Below are positions 63,702 through 64,000 of a DNA stretch of 64,000 nt, one piece after another. The translations under genes were made by a program, and so were the position numbers. The DNA comes from Cephalotus follicularis (lineage: Eukaryota; Streptophyta; Magnoliopsida; Oxalidales; Cephalotaceae): positions 17,820-81,819 of the forward strand of contig BDDD01005050.1 in the NCBI GenBank assembly GCA_001972305.1, read 5' to 3'. Position 1 is the first letter of the stretch; each line of letters begins with the position of its first letter. The notes beneath the pieces were generated by a model. That model was not told the origin of the DNA, made no database searches, and saw nothing but the letters and a program-made list of their open reading frames with translations.

Positions 63702-64000
63702 TGATATGAGAAAAATTAAGTCAAATTCAAAGCAACACGTGTCCTCTTGATCACATAGCCAAGTGTACAAAGGTAAGAATTAATGCATTGAAGGCAGAAG
63801 AAGCACGTACGCCAACATAACAGTGGTATAGGGAGGTTCCTTCCTCGGCACACGTGCCGAGGACACACCCAGTAATTCCAGTGCAAGAATCAACCTCCTC
63901 GGATCCAGGACCGAGGACACCATTTGGACCAACCCAGCCGAGGATACCCTCGGCCACATAACAAGCGACCTATTACAAGTGACTCCATAATCAGTGAACT
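63702..64000 (+). mobile_element. Start of a second LTR of the 21.7 kb family, cut by the window edge
   Basis: It starts TGATATGAGAAAAATTAAG, as the solo LTR at 21693 does, and keeps the order GTGTCCTC, TGCCGAGGA, CACCCAG, CCTCGG..., CTCGGCCACATA. It may be a solo LTR or the 5' LTR of a longer element beyond the edge. The CCTCGGC/GCCGAGG words are at least as dense here. Confidence 0.8.

Noticed and set aside
63751..63957. 68-codon minus-strand frame at the right end
   Set aside because: It lies within the LTR copy starting at 63702 and consists of its repeated palindromic words.

Overview
The window is nuclear DNA from a flowering plant, most likely a eudicot. It is AT-rich, its genes are split by many introns, and every recognisable protein is closest to a plant family: GA 3-oxidase, ABCG32-type transporter, PP2A B'kappa, plant TDRD3-like and TMEM19-like proteins. 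About half of the window is intergenic or derived from transposons. I identified families by recalling family members, not by database search.

Layout. 1-6476 (-): a GA 3-oxidase gene cut by the left edge, with a 5.8 kb intron holding a hAT-type MITE and a hairpin. 8233-16339 (-): a complete 24-exon ABCG32/PEC1-type cutin-precursor transporter (1419 aa reconstructed). 16.4-28.5 kb: a gene-poor stretch with a solo LTR (863 bp, target duplication GATGA), an ARF-GTPase relic, a PPR relic and a MULE-type MITE. 28549-31128 (+): TDRD3-like OB-fold/RGG protein (442 aa, one GC-AG intron). 33798-36798 (+): TauD/clavaminate-synthase-like dioxygenase (325 aa). 37545-39885 (+): TMEM19/DUF92 membrane protein (287 aa) with a SINE in intron 2. 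40497-41336 (-): single-exon short-chain dehydrogenase (279 aa). 42641-50.73 kb (+): decayed Ty1/copia element whose gag is split by a 1348 bp solo LTR. 53202-55636 (-): PP2A B' regulatory subunit (506 aa) with a miniature LTR element (TRIM) in its intron. 56.7-64 kb: no gene; it holds a 983 bp foldback element built from two inverted LTR-like arms, scrambled Ty3/gypsy fragments, a SINE-like copy, and the start of a second LTR of the 21.7 kb family at the right edge.

The genes do not form a pathway. They cover gibberellin activation, cuticle export, RNA/DNA topology, small-molecule oxidation and reduction, and phosphatase targeting. The most unusual content is in the mobile elements: several insertions can be bounded to the base by target-site duplications, two LTR families carry clusters of short CpG-containing palindromes, and one element is a near-complete palindrome with outward-facing TATA boxes.
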